Shown here: positions 43,223-51,468 of the stretch, piece by piece | Position numbering within the stretch: position 1 is the first letter of the stretch | Layout: each line of letters begins with the position of its first letter | Assembly: GCF_024518835.1 (NCBI RefSeq) | Contig: NZ_JANIGO010000002.1 | Location: 253,522 to 317,521 of the forward strand | Direction of reading: 5' to 3' | Length of the DNA: 64,000 nt | From: Limnobacter humi | GTDB taxonomy: Bacteria; Pseudomonadota; Gammaproteobacteria; Burkholderiales; Burkholderiaceae_B | Program-made: the position numbers and the translations under genes | Notes under the pieces: model-generated | The model's input: only the letters and a program-made list of their open reading frames with translations | Database searches by the model: none | Told to the model about the DNA's origin: nothing

Positions 43223-44653
43223 ATGGCAATCCCCACTGACTGGTTACCGGTTCTAATGTTTGGCACCTTGCTGGTGTTCATGTTGTCTGGCTTTCCAGTG
43301 GCTTTTGCACTTGCAGCCAACGGTTTGCTGTTTGGATACATCGCCATTGAACAGGGCCTCATGAACCCAGCCTTGCTGCGGGCCCTGCCAGACCGAATGT
43401 TCGGCATCATGAGCAATGATACGCTGCTGGCCATCCCATTTTTCACTTTCATGGGGCTCATGCTGGAACGCAGCGGCATGGCCGAAGAGCTGCTGGAAAC
43501 CGTGGGCCAGTTGTTTGGCCGTGTCCGAGGGGGGCTTGCCTTTGCGGTGATTCTGGTCGGTGCCTTGCTGGCTGCCACCACGGGCGTGGTCGCAGCTTCA
43601 GTCATTTCCATGGCGCTGATCTCGCTGCCAGTGATGCTGAAATACGGTTACAACCCACGGATAGCCACAGGAACCATTGCTGCTGCGGGCACTCTGGCTC
43701 AAATCATTCCGCCATCGCTTGTCCTGATTGTGCTGGCTGACCAGCTTGGGGTCTCGGTCGGCGCGATGTACAGTGGCGCACTGCTGCCAGGACTACTGCT
43801 GGTGGGCCTATTCATGGCATATATCGCCTTGATCGCCCTGATCAACAAAGACGCCCTGCCCGCCCTGCCAACCAACACCCACTTTTCGACCAGCGCCCGA
43901 CAGGGGCGACATCTGCTGTCTGCGTTGGTATTTGTGCTGCTGCCACCACTGGTGCTGATTTTTTTGGTCTTGGGCAGTATTTATATTGGTCTGGCAACGC
44001 CCACCGAAGGTGGTGCCATGGGTGCTGTGGGTGCAACGGGATTAACAGCCGCCAAGGGTCGATTAAACAAAACATTACTGAAACAAGCCCTCGATTCAAC
44101 CACCAAGCTGTCCTGCTTCGTGATGTTTGTGCTAATCGGCTCAACCGTATTTGGCTTGTCGTTTCGGGCCATTGAAGGCGACCTCTGGCTGGAGCACTTG
44201 ATGGGCAATCTGCCCGGTGGCAAAGTTGGCTTTCTTCTGGCGGTCAACCTGCTGGTGTTTGTTCTGGGTTGCTTTCTGGATTTCTTTGAAATCGTTTTCA
44301 TCGTGTTGCCACTGCTGGTACCGATTGCAGCCAAGCTAGACATCGACCTTGTGTGGTTTGGTGTCATGGTTGCCATGAATCTTCAAACCTCTTTCCTGAC
44401 CCCGCCGTTCGGATTTTCCCTGTTTTATTTGAAATCAGTTGCGCCAAAGTCCATCCGATCGATCGATATTTACCAAGGCATCATTCCATTTATTGCACTT
44501 CAATTGCTGATGGTGACCCTTATTTACGTATTCCCAAGCTTGGTGGGTGATCAGGCCGAAAAGCCAACAGACAACGCCCCCCTGCAGGTCGATGTGCCAG
44601 ACACCAACTACTGGGATGGACAACCACAATTTGTACCCAAATTCAGCGAGTGA
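43223..44653 (+). CDS. TRAP transporter large permease subunit (DctM type)
   Basis: Large membrane subunit of the same transporter, 476 aa with roughly a dozen hydrophobic segments across its length. Family features include an N-terminal LLVFMLSGFPVAFALA segment, ALLAATTGVVAASVISMALI and GTLAQIIPPSLVLIVLADQL, and near the end NLQTSFLTPPFGFSLFYLK. The likely binding protein is at 46683-47768 across a two-component system. The last 46 nt overlap the 3' end of the opposite-strand histidine kinase gene. Confidence 0.93.
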   Translation: MAIPTDWLPVLMFGTLLVFMLSGFPVAFALAANGLLFGYIAIEQGLMNPALLRALPDRMFGIMSNDTLLAIPFFTFMGLMLERSGMAEELLETVGQLFGRVRGGLAFAVILVGALLAATTGVVAASVISMALISLPVMLKYGYNPRIATGTIAAAGTLAQIIPPSLVLIVLADQLGVSVGAMYSGALLPGLLLVGLFMAYIALIALINKDALPALPTNTHFSTSARQGRHLLSALVFVLLPPLVLIFLVLGSIYIGLATPTEGGAMGAVGATGLTAAKGRLNKTLLKQALDSTTKLSCFVMFVLIGSTVFGLSFRAIEGDLWLEHLMGNLPGGKVGFLLAVNLLVFVLGCFLDFFEIVFIVLPLLVPIAAKLDIDLVWFGVMVAMNLQTSFLTPPFGFSLFYLKSVAPKSIRSIDIYQGIIPFIALQLLMVTLIYVFPSLVGDQAEKPTDNAPLQVDVPDTNYWDGQPQFVPKFSE

Positions 44654-45777
44654 CCATCCGGCCTCTCCTGCTTGGGCGGCAGTCTGTCCGCCAATTCCAG
44701 TTCGAACACAGTCCCCTGTTCAAATCGTCGGCTGACTGACAAATTCCAATTCATCTCCTCACACAATTTGCGCACCACATAGAGGCCGATGCCAGTTTTG
44801 GGTAAATCCGATCCGAAACTGGAACGTTCGTGCGATACGCCCAAGAGACTACGCTCATCAAACCCTGGACCAGTGTCGATGACCAAAAACTGGTGAACAC
44901 CCCCTCGCCGCTGATATTGAAGTTCTACCTGCCCTTCGTGGGTGTGTTCAACTGCATTGAACACCAAATTTCCCAGCACTCGTTTCAATCGACGCACATC
45001 GGTGTAAATCATCAATTCTTGAACTTGAACAGAAAAACGCAAGCCTTTGCTTTCAGCCAACTGGGAAATCCAGGTTTCGATCGAATGGCACAACTCCCCG
45101 CTGGACACTGATTCAATTTTTTTCTCTCGCTGCTCACCCAACTCCAGTCGAGTGGCCTCCAGCATGTTTTCAGCCAGTTCGTGCAACCAACGCTGACAGC
45201 TCATCATTTGTTTAACCACCTGTCGGGCTGGTCCCTTGGCGAATTGGGACTCCAGCGCCGGATGCCCAACCAGCAAACCCAACGCATGCAATGGCTGACG
45301 CATGTCATGCTGCACACCTGCAATCCAACGCAGCCGTGCCTTCCATTCAGTCAACACCGCTTTTTTCGATTCTCGCCAGCGGGCTTGTTGATCCCTCCGG
45401 TGTTGAATACGTTGACGCGCGATTTGGTACCGACGACGACGCTCCATACCAACCGCCCAAATGACCAGTGGCAGCACCCAGCAAAGCACGGTGAAAGACC
45501 ACTGTCGCCATGCCATGGACAACACCACACCGGAAATACAGGAGGAAAAGACGAGCAACCACAACTTCTCGGTGCTGGGTACCCGAAGTGCACGTTTTCG
45601 AAGCAGCTTTGCATACAGCAAAGCCCCTGAAATACCCGCCAAGGCCACCAATTGCATGCGCGCAGCCAACTCGAAACTGGTGCAAGCCAGGCTAAGGGGA
45701 AACATGCACCAGGCCACCAGCAGACAACTGTCGTGGTTTTGTTGAATCCAGGCGCTGATTTTCAGAAGTCGGGCCAT
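44608..45777 (-). CDS. Membrane-bound sensor histidine kinase
   Basis: A 389-aa kinase with about four hydrophobic segments in the first 115 residues and no large periplasmic domain, then a basic linker, a dimerisation domain with the phospho-acceptor H157 in VQHDMRQPLHAL, and an ATPase domain with N box NLVFNAVEHTH, G1 box VIDTGPGFDE and G2 box KTGIGLYVVRKL. The start at 45777 follows the response regulator stop; a longer start would overlap that gene. Its position beside dctQM and the TRAP binding protein suggests control of that transporter, an inference. Confidence 0.88.
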   Translation of the reverse strand: MARLLKISAWIQQNHDSCLLVAWCMFPLSLACTSFELAARMQLVALAGISGALLYAKLLRKRALRVPSTEKLWLLVFSSCISGVVLSMAWRQWSFTVLCWVLPLVIWAVGMERRRRYQIARQRIQHRRDQQARWRESKKAVLTEWKARLRWIAGVQHDMRQPLHALGLLVGHPALESQFAKGPARQVVKQMMSCQRWLHELAENMLEATRLELGEQREKKIESVSSGELCHSIETWISQLAESKGLRFSVQVQELMIYTDVRRLKRVLGNLVFNAVEHTHEGQVELQYQRRGGVHQFLVIDTGPGFDERSLLGVSHERSSFGSDLPKTGIGLYVVRKLCEEMNWNLSVSRRFEQGTVFELELADRLPPKQERPDGHSLNLGTNCGCPSQ

Positions 45778-45791
45778 GCTGGGTGCGCTTC

Positions 45792-46460
45792 TCAATCCGA
45801 ATACACCTCGTCGGATTTTTGTTCCTGCCACGCACGGTACAACATGGCTGCCTCCAGGCGATTGCGTGCGTTCAGGCGGGCCAAGATGCTTCGCACATGG
45901 GTCTTCACGGTTTCGGGAGACAATCCGAGGTTTTGTGCAATCTCGTGGTTGGATTCACCTTTGGCGATTCGATACAGGACCGATACCTGTCGCTCGGTGA
46001 TTCGAGCCATGCGCTGGCCAATCGTGAAGCCATTGCTGGGCTGGCTTTTGGGGCTGATGTGCTCGGTCCAATTGTTTCGGCGCAACTTCAAGACCATACT
46101 GTCCAGAACACTCAACACACGGTCTTGCGAAATGCCTTTTGAAACAAATTCGGTTTCCGGGTATTGGTCAGCCATGTCGCCCAGAATGTCCTCATTGCCA
46201 GAAATCACCAACGTCCGGCTGTAATCAAAAGTCTCCAACGCGGTTTCCAGAACTTTCTCTGGTGACATGTCTGGCAAACCAAGGTCCAGCAACACCAGGT
46301 CAGGTTGCTCAAATCGGCTGTGTTCCAGCGCCGGGCCAATCCGGCTGAACAATTTCACTTCAAGGTCGGAATAGCGCGCATTCATGATGTCACGCAAAGC
46401 CATGGCGATGATGGGGTGATCATCAATGATGAATACACGAAGCTGATTAGAAGCTGACAT
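45792..46460 (-). CDS. NarL/LuxR-family response regulator
   Basis: A 222-aa DNA-binding response regulator paired with the kinase 14 nt downstream. The receiver has the acidic pair D13-D14 in FIIDDHPI, the phosphorylated D59 in LVLLDLGLP and the lysine in FVSKGIS. The C-terminal LuxR-type helix-turn-helix is ITERQVSVLYRIAKGESNHE followed by LSPETVKTHVRSILARL. The ATG at 46460 is chosen because AGGGA lies about 8 nt upstream. The target promoter is not known; the neighbouring TRAP genes are the natural candidates. Confidence 0.92.
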   Translation of the reverse strand: MSASNQLRVFIIDDHPIIAMALRDIMNARYSDLEVKLFSRIGPALEHSRFEQPDLVLLDLGLPDMSPEKVLETALETFDYSRTLVISGNEDILGDMADQYPETEFVSKGISQDRVLSVLDSMVLKLRRNNWTEHISPKSQPSNGFTIGQRMARITERQVSVLYRIAKGESNHEIAQNLGLSPETVKTHVRSILARLNARNRLEAAMLYRAWQEQKSDEVYSD

Positions 46461-46616
46461 GGAGCAGTCCCTACAAGTCAAATGCCGTTCATGAATGTAT
46501 GGCCCGATGTTCCACCGGGCTTGGGATCATTACGACAGGCATCAGAAGGTCAAACAACCCCGGTTGGGGCGACACTGCGTTGGGTGACTAAGGGGTAGCC
46601 TTTGGTTCCAAACAGG

Positions 46617-46650
46617 GAATAAAAAAAAGGCGGCCTGTAAAGCCGCCTTT
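46617..46650 (-). terminator. Rho-independent terminator after the TRAP binding protein gene
   Basis: On the minus strand AAGGCGGC and GCCGCCTT form a perfect 8-bp stem around a 7-nt loop, followed by eight T. It ends the transcript of the binding-protein gene before the response regulator gene. Confidence 0.9.
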
Positions 46651-46682
46651 TATAACGTGCGTTATGTATCTGGGTCAAAAAG

Positions 46683-47768
46683 TTACTTCGTTCTGGGTAT
46701 GTAGGTGGCCATGGCATTTTCAGCAACCCTAAACCAGTTGGTCTGGTCACTGCGAAATCTATTCCATGATTCAAATATTTTCCGGAATCGCGGGTTGGAT
46801 TTGCATTCCTCGGCGTACAGCTTTTCAGCCTCCAGGTACGCAGCATCCAGAAGATCTCTGGGGAAAATCCGCAGTTGTGCGCCCGATTTCAGTAGCCGTC
46901 CGAGTGCCGCAGGATTTTTAGCGTCGTAGGCTGCTTGCATGGTCAGATTCACTTCCGCTGCCGCCAATTCGAATGCGACTTGATAAGATTTTGGCAACTT
47001 GTTCCAAGCGTCCAAATTCACATAAAAACTGAGCATGGCGCTGGGTTCCCAAAAACCTGGGTAGTAATAGAATTTGGCCACCTTTTGAAAACCCAACTTC
47101 TCGTCATCGTACGGCCCGACCCACTCTGCAGCGTCAATCGTGCCTTTTTCCAGTGAGGGGTAAATATCGCCCCCAGCGATGGTCTGTGGAACGGCCCCCA
47201 GTGCCGCCATGATTTTCCCGCCAAAACCTGGTATGCGCACTTTCAGACCCTTCAGATCCGCCAGGGATTTCAGTTCCTTGCGCCACCACCCCCCCATTTG
47301 AGTGCCTGTATTGCCCCCTGGGAAACTGGTCATGTTGTAGGTCTTGAAAAATTCACGCATCAACTGTAGTCCGCCACCACTGTAAATCCAGGCATTTTGT
47401 TGACGTGAGGTCAGGCCGAACGGCAGTGTTGTATCGAATGCAAACGCCGCATCCTTGCCGACATAGTAATAACCGGCTGTGTGCCCAACTTCGACCGTGG
47501 CATTTTGAACAGCATCGGCCACTTGCAGGCCCGGAACGATTTCACCCGCCGCAAACGGGCGGATATCGAACTTCCCATCCGTCAATTGGGCGACACGCTG
47601 CGCCAATTGCGGTGCTGCATTCCAGATGGCATCCAGACTCTTGGGGAAACTGGATGCCAAGCGCCACTTCACCATGGGCGTTGATGCGGCAACCGCTGTC
47701 CCGGAAATCCACGCACTGCCTGCTGCCCCCGCACCCACTGCGGACGACAAGAAATCTCTGCGTTTCAT
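46683..47768 (-). CDS. TRAP transporter substrate-binding protein (DctP family, Tat signal)
   Basis: Periplasmic binding protein for a TRAP transporter, 361 aa. MKRRDFLSSAVGAGAAGSAW is a twin-arginine signal, so the protein is exported folded. The mature part has the DctP family sequence, including TPMVKWRLASSFPKSLDAIW and the GTIDAAEWVGPYDDEKLGF segment, and resembles the group binding 2-oxo acids or lactate, although the ligand cannot be read from sequence. The second ATG (47768) is preferred because GGGAG lies 8 nt before it. The partner permeases are probably dctQM at 42623-44653. Confidence 0.9.
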   Translation of the reverse strand: MKRRDFLSSAVGAGAAGSAWISGTAVAASTPMVKWRLASSFPKSLDAIWNAAPQLAQRVAQLTDGKFDIRPFAAGEIVPGLQVADAVQNATVEVGHTAGYYYVGKDAAFAFDTTLPFGLTSRQQNAWIYSGGGLQLMREFFKTYNMTSFPGGNTGTQMGGWWRKELKSLADLKGLKVRIPGFGGKIMAALGAVPQTIAGGDIYPSLEKGTIDAAEWVGPYDDEKLGFQKVAKFYYYPGFWEPSAMLSFYVNLDAWNKLPKSYQVAFELAAAEVNLTMQAAYDAKNPAALGRLLKSGAQLRIFPRDLLDAAYLEAEKLYAEECKSNPRFRKIFESWNRFRSDQTNWFRVAENAMATYIPRTK

Positions 47769-47785
47769 GGCCATTACTCCCGCAG

Positions 47786-49138
47786 TCAGTTACCGGCAAC
47801 CGTCATGGACTCAATGAGGATACTGCCGTTGTGTTTGCTACCCCGCCATTGCGCATCGTCAGCGATCGCCACCACATTGGCCAACATGTCTTTGAGATTA
47901 CCTGCGATGGTCACTTCCTCCACCGGGTGAACGATCACGCCGTTTTCAACCCAATAACCAAATACACCTCGTGAATAATCGCCGGTTACACCATTGACCC
48001 CCTGCCCCATGAGTTCAGTGACCAAGAGCCCTGTGCCCATTTGTTTGAGCAGCGCCTGCAAACCACCCTGCGTTGTGCGAGACGAACTCAGAATCAGGTT
48101 GTGCGTGCCACCGGCATTGCCCGTGGATTGCATTTTCAACTTTCGGGCCGAATACGTGGACAAAAAATAGCCTTCGACCACACCTTTTTTCACCACGGTT
48201 CGGGGTTTTACCTTGACCCCTTCTTCATCAAACGGCGAACTGCCATGTGCCCCCGGAATAAAGGGATCCTCTTTCAGGGTGATGTGAGGTGCCCAAACGG
48301 GTTTACCCAAGCTGTTCAATAAAAAGCTGGTTTTCCGATACAGCGATGAGCCCGACACGGCGCCCACAAAATGGCTGATCAGGCTGGATGCAATTGGCGC
48401 TTCAAAAATGACAGGACATTTGCGAGTGGTCAGCGGCTTGGAACCCAAACGGGCAATCGCCCTGGATGCAGCAATGGTGCCGATTGACTTTGGTTTTTCG
48501 AGATTCTTTGGATTGCGTTCCGAGGAATACCAGAAATCCCGCTGCATGGGACTGTCTTTTGAACGGCCCGCCTGGGCGATGGGTGACACCGACAGTGAAT
48601 GGCGTGAATAAGGATACCCCCCTTTGAACCCACGGCTGTTGGCTGCCCAAAAGTGACCTGTTTCCACCGACACATTGGCACCGTCGGAATTCCGAATTTT
48701 GGGGGACACATCGAACGCCGCTTGTTCCATCGCCAGCGCTTTTTCAACAGCCTTGGCAGTGGAAATTTTCCAAGGGTAATAAAGCTCAAGATCCCGGTGC
48801 CGGCGAGACAATTCCTCAACCTCGGGAAGGCCTGCAAAACGATCTGCCGCCGTGTATTTGGCAATGTCTAGCGCTGCCTGGATGGTTGCATCGATGGCTG
48901 GCTTTGAAAAATCAGAAGACGATGCATTACCCCGCTTCTTTCCAACAAACAAACTGACTCCAAAGCTTTTGTCGCGGGTGTGCTCAATGGTTTCTACTTT
49001 GCCCATGCGCACGCTGACAGACTGGCCAACGCCTTCACTGATGTCGACTGCACAATCGGTGGCTCCTAGGCTTTTCGCCTTCTGGAGTGCGTACTCGGTC
49101 AATTCCTGAAAAGTCTCGGTTTTAAAGCTGAAGGCCAT
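47786..49138 (-). CDS. pmbA: Metalloprotease PmbA (TldE)
   Basis: Partner subunit of the TldD-TldE protease, which matures small peptides and degrades CcdA-like antitoxins. The start at 49138 gives MAFSFKTETFQELTEYALQK, with 450 aa as usual for the family; an open frame extends 477 nt further up but covers the opposite-strand darP. Family segments VRMGKVETIEHTRDKSFGVS near the start and LITELMGQGVNGVTGDYSRG-like sequence at the C-terminus (here LLVTELMGQGVNGVTGDYSR) are present. tldD is not in the window. Confidence 0.93.
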   Translation of the reverse strand: MAFSFKTETFQELTEYALQKAKSLGATDCAVDISEGVGQSVSVRMGKVETIEHTRDKSFGVSLFVGKKRGNASSSDFSKPAIDATIQAALDIAKYTAADRFAGLPEVEELSRRHRDLELYYPWKISTAKAVEKALAMEQAAFDVSPKIRNSDGANVSVETGHFWAANSRGFKGGYPYSRHSLSVSPIAQAGRSKDSPMQRDFWYSSERNPKNLEKPKSIGTIAASRAIARLGSKPLTTRKCPVIFEAPIASSLISHFVGAVSGSSLYRKTSFLLNSLGKPVWAPHITLKEDPFIPGAHGSSPFDEEGVKVKPRTVVKKGVVEGYFLSTYSARKLKMQSTGNAGGTHNLILSSSRTTQGGLQALLKQMGTGLLVTELMGQGVNGVTGDYSRGVFGYWVENGVIVHPVEEVTIAGNLKDMLANVVAIADDAQWRGSKHNGSILIESMTVAGN

Positions 49139-49183
49139 GGGTTCTCGCAAACAATGCTGCCAAAAATGGCTAATATACAGCCC

Positions 49184-49747
49184 ATGAAACATCAAAACGA
49201 CCATGACGACACGTTTGACGACGATGATCGCCCCAGCAAATCCGCTGTGAAGCGGGAAATGCTGGCATTGCAGGACCTGGGTAAAACCTTGTGCGAACTG
49301 CCGTTTGAAAAAGTCAAAAAGGCGCCTGTTGGCGAGCGGCTCTTGGAAGCCATCGCCGAATTTCACAAATGCCGCAGTTTTGGTGCCAAAAAGCGCCAAC
49401 TCCAGTTCATCGGAAAGCTGATGCGACAGGAGGATCACGACGACATTCAAGCCTGGGTGAATGGTGAATCGGTTGAGCAAAAACTGAAGGTGTTGAATCT
49501 GCATGCTGCAGAGCAGTGGCGCGACCGATTGATCCAGGAGCCCGCTCTGCTCGCCGATTTGATCAAAGCGTATCCACAGGCTGCACAGCTGAACTTGAAC
49601 ACCATGATTCGCCAAGCGGCACTGGAGCGGGCCAACAACAAACCGCCCAAAAATTACCGGCAGCTATTTCAGGCCATTTACAAAATGATCACGGAAGCCT
49701 TGGGGGGTGACGCTTCACTGGACGCCGAGATGGAGGACGAAGAATGA
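49184..49747 (+). CDS. darP: Ribosome-associated protein DarP (YjgA)
   Basis: Dual-action ribosomal maturation protein that helps assemble the 50S subunit. The 187-aa protein has an acidic N-terminus (DDTFDDDD), the family segments PSKSAVKREMLALQDLGKTL and CRSFGAKKRQLQFIGKLMR, and an acidic C-terminal tail. The ATG at 49184 gives the usual start; an in-frame ATG 30 nt upstream also exists. It is divergent from pmbA, the conserved neighbourhood, and its stop overlaps the mog start (ATGA). Confidence 0.93.
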   Translation: MKHQNDHDDTFDDDDRPSKSAVKREMLALQDLGKTLCELPFEKVKKAPVGERLLEAIAEFHKCRSFGAKKRQLQFIGKLMRQEDHDDIQAWVNGESVEQKLKVLNLHAAEQWRDRLIQEPALLADLIKAYPQAAQLNLNTMIRQAALERANNKPPKNYRQLFQAIYKMITEALGGDASLDAEMEDEE

Positions 49748-50331
49748 CCCTGGACACTGTCAAAATCGGTTTGGTTTCAATCAGTGACCGTGCATCTCAA
49801 GGGGTATATCAAGACCAGGGCATACCGAGCCTGCGCGAATGGCTGAGCAAGGCCTTGGAAAATACGCTTGAATTTGTCGAAGTACTGATACCCGATGAGC
49901 AGGCCGACATTGAAAGCGCGCTGATCAAACTCGCTGACGATGACCAGTGTGCATTGATCTGCACCACCGGTGGTACCGGGCCGGCGAAAAGGGACGTGAC
50001 GCCAGAAGCCACCTTGGCCATTGCACACAGGGAAATGCCGGGCTTTGGCGAACAAATGCGCCAGATCAGCCTTCATTTTGTGCCCACCGCCATACTGTCT
50101 CGACAGGTGGCGGTGATTCGCAGCAACAGCCTGATCATCAACTTGCCGGGGCAGCCGAAAGCCATTGCAGAAACGCTGGAGGGCTTGAAAGATGAGCACG
50201 GAAAGTCCATTGTGAAGGGAATTTTCGCTGCAGTGCCCTATTGCATTGACCTGATCGGCGGACCCTACATGGAAACCCGGGACTCTGTGGTCAAAGCTTT
50301 CCGACCCAAATCGGCCATTCGCCCGAAATAA
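49744..50331 (+). CDS. mog: Molybdopterin adenylyltransferase
   Basis: Adenylates molybdopterin before molybdenum insertion. The 195-aa protein has the MoCF-family motifs VSISDRAS near the start, ICTTGGTGPAKRDVTPEA (residues about 72-89) and the SLIINLPGQPKA substrate site, and the conserved C-terminal PYCIDLIGGPYMET found in MogA. It overlaps darP by 4 nt, an arrangement seen across Burkholderiales. Confidence 0.94.
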   Translation: MTLDTVKIGLVSISDRASQGVYQDQGIPSLREWLSKALENTLEFVEVLIPDEQADIESALIKLADDDQCALICTTGGTGPAKRDVTPEATLAIAHREMPGFGEQMRQISLHFVPTAILSRQVAVIRSNSLIINLPGQPKAIAETLEGLKDEHGKSIVKGIFAAVPYCIDLIGGPYMETRDSVVKAFRPKSAIRPK

Positions 50332-50358
50332 ACCGAGCCCAGTAACACAGGACAGTAC

Positions 50359-51033
50359 ATGAACAGACCACTGCATAGCGTACGGGTGGAGACCGGCCCG
50401 GCCCCCAAACAGTGTGTGATTTGGCTGCACGGCTTGGGCGCCGATGGTTACGACTTTGTACCCATCGTCAAGGAACTTGAACAACTCGGTTTACCTGCCA
50501 CCCGATTCATCTTCCCGCATGCACCGGAGATTCCCGTGTCCATCAATGGTGGATACATGATGCGTGCCTGGTACGACATTCGAAATGTGGACCTTCAGCG
50601 GCAGGAAGATGAGCAGGGTGTGCGTCAAAGCCAAGGCTGGGTGGATGAATTGATTGCTGAACAATGTGCAGCCGGGCTGTCTTCTGAACGAATTGTACTG
50701 GCCGGCTTTTCTCAAGGTGGTGCCATCGCCTACCAAACTGGACTGCGCAGTGAAGTCGCACTGGGCGGCATTGTTGCGTTGTCCACGTACCTGCCTTGCG
50801 AACAAACCCTGGATGTTGAACGCAACCCGGCCAACCAAAGCACGCCTGTGTTTGCAGCGCATGGCGAGCATGACGATGTGGTGGTGATTGAACGAGGCCA
50901 GCGTGCAGCGCAACTGCTGACAGACAGGGGTTACAACGTGACCTGGCAAACCTACCCAATGGCACACTCGGTCTGCGGCGACGAAATTGTGGCCATCGCG
51001 CGTTTTCTTGAACCCATTTTTACCCACGCCTAA
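50359..51033 (+). CDS. Carboxylesterase/phospholipase-type alpha/beta hydrolase
   Basis: A 224-aa hydrolase of the carboxylesterase/lysophospholipase (YpfH, EstB) family. The triad is S118 in GFSQGG, Asp at 172 or 173 in GEHDDVV, and H203 in MAHSVC. The oxyanion segment WLHGLGADGYDF is typical of this group. Natural substrate is unknown; relatives cut short-chain esters. It follows mog by 27 nt on the same strand. Confidence 0.9.
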   Translation: MNRPLHSVRVETGPAPKQCVIWLHGLGADGYDFVPIVKELEQLGLPATRFIFPHAPEIPVSINGGYMMRAWYDIRNVDLQRQEDEQGVRQSQGWVDELIAEQCAAGLSSERIVLAGFSQGGAIAYQTGLRSEVALGGIVALSTYLPCEQTLDVERNPANQSTPVFAAHGEHDDVVVIERGQRAAQLLTDRGYNVTWQTYPMAHSVCGDEIVAIARFLEPIFTHA

Positions 51034-51097
51034 ACCGGTCACGCCAATACACCCCATGCGTTTGATAGATCAAAGCCGCAAGATCGGTCACAAAATA

Positions 51098-51129
51098 TAC
51101 TGTATATATTCACAGCTTTTTGGTACACT
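51098..51129 (+). promoter_or_regulatory. LexA (SOS) box overlapping a promoter
   Basis: The 16-nt core CTGTATATATTCACAG (51100-51115) has CTG and CAG exactly 10 nt apart and differs at only one or two places from the gammaproteobacterial and betaproteobacterial LexA consensus CTGT-(AT)4-ACAG. It overlaps the expected -35 of a promoter whose -10 is TACACT (51124-51129). A LexA repressor there would block transcription of the DUF3717 gene starting at 51164. Confidence 0.7.
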
Positions 51130-51163
51130 GAACAACCCGAGTGATTCAATTCAGGTGAATTCA

Positions 51164-51451
51164 ATGGCCAGCCAATCAACAAATGACCGCAGAACGAGCG
51201 TCATTACCATCACCGAGCTTGAAAACGCCATTAACTGGTGGCGTTCAAAAAACCCAGCGCCACGCGACAGTATGACGCTGTGCAAAGAAGCGGCCGTATT
51301 GGCCGAGGTTTACGCTCAGTGGATTTGGGAAAGCCGGCACTGTCACGCGTTTGAAGCGATGACACCAGAACAGCAAACCCTGATGGAGGAGGCACAGCGA
51401 GCCACTGGCACACCATCGGACAGCGGGAGCACACTGGCCAAAGCCGCCTGA
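51164..51451 (+). CDS. DUF3717 family small protein, likely SOS-regulated
   Basis: A 95-aa protein of the DUF3717 family, seen mostly in Burkholderiales, with no known function. The family segment SVITITELENAINWWRSKNP is near the start, followed by a helix-rich LCKEAAVLAEVYAQWIWESR segment. There is no signal peptide or catalytic motif. The ATG at 51164 is preferred to an upstream in-frame start inside the esterase gene because AGGTGA lies 6 nt before it. A LexA box 47-66 nt upstream indicates induction on DNA damage, which would be new for the family. Confidence 0.85.
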   Translation: MASQSTNDRRTSVITITELENAINWWRSKNPAPRDSMTLCKEAAVLAEVYAQWIWESRHCHAFEAMTPEQQTLMEEAQRATGTPSDSGSTLAKAA

Positions 51452-51468
51452 ACTACTTCAACGCAGAA

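Noticed and set aside
46550-46846. Small minus-strand open frame overlapping the 3' end of the TRAP binding protein gene
   Set aside because: It runs through the terminator hairpin and has no family features.
47786-49615. A 609-codon open frame extending pmbA upstream by 159 codons
   Set aside because: The extension lies opposite darP and has no similarity to PmbA; the family N-terminus MAFSFKTETF begins at 49138.
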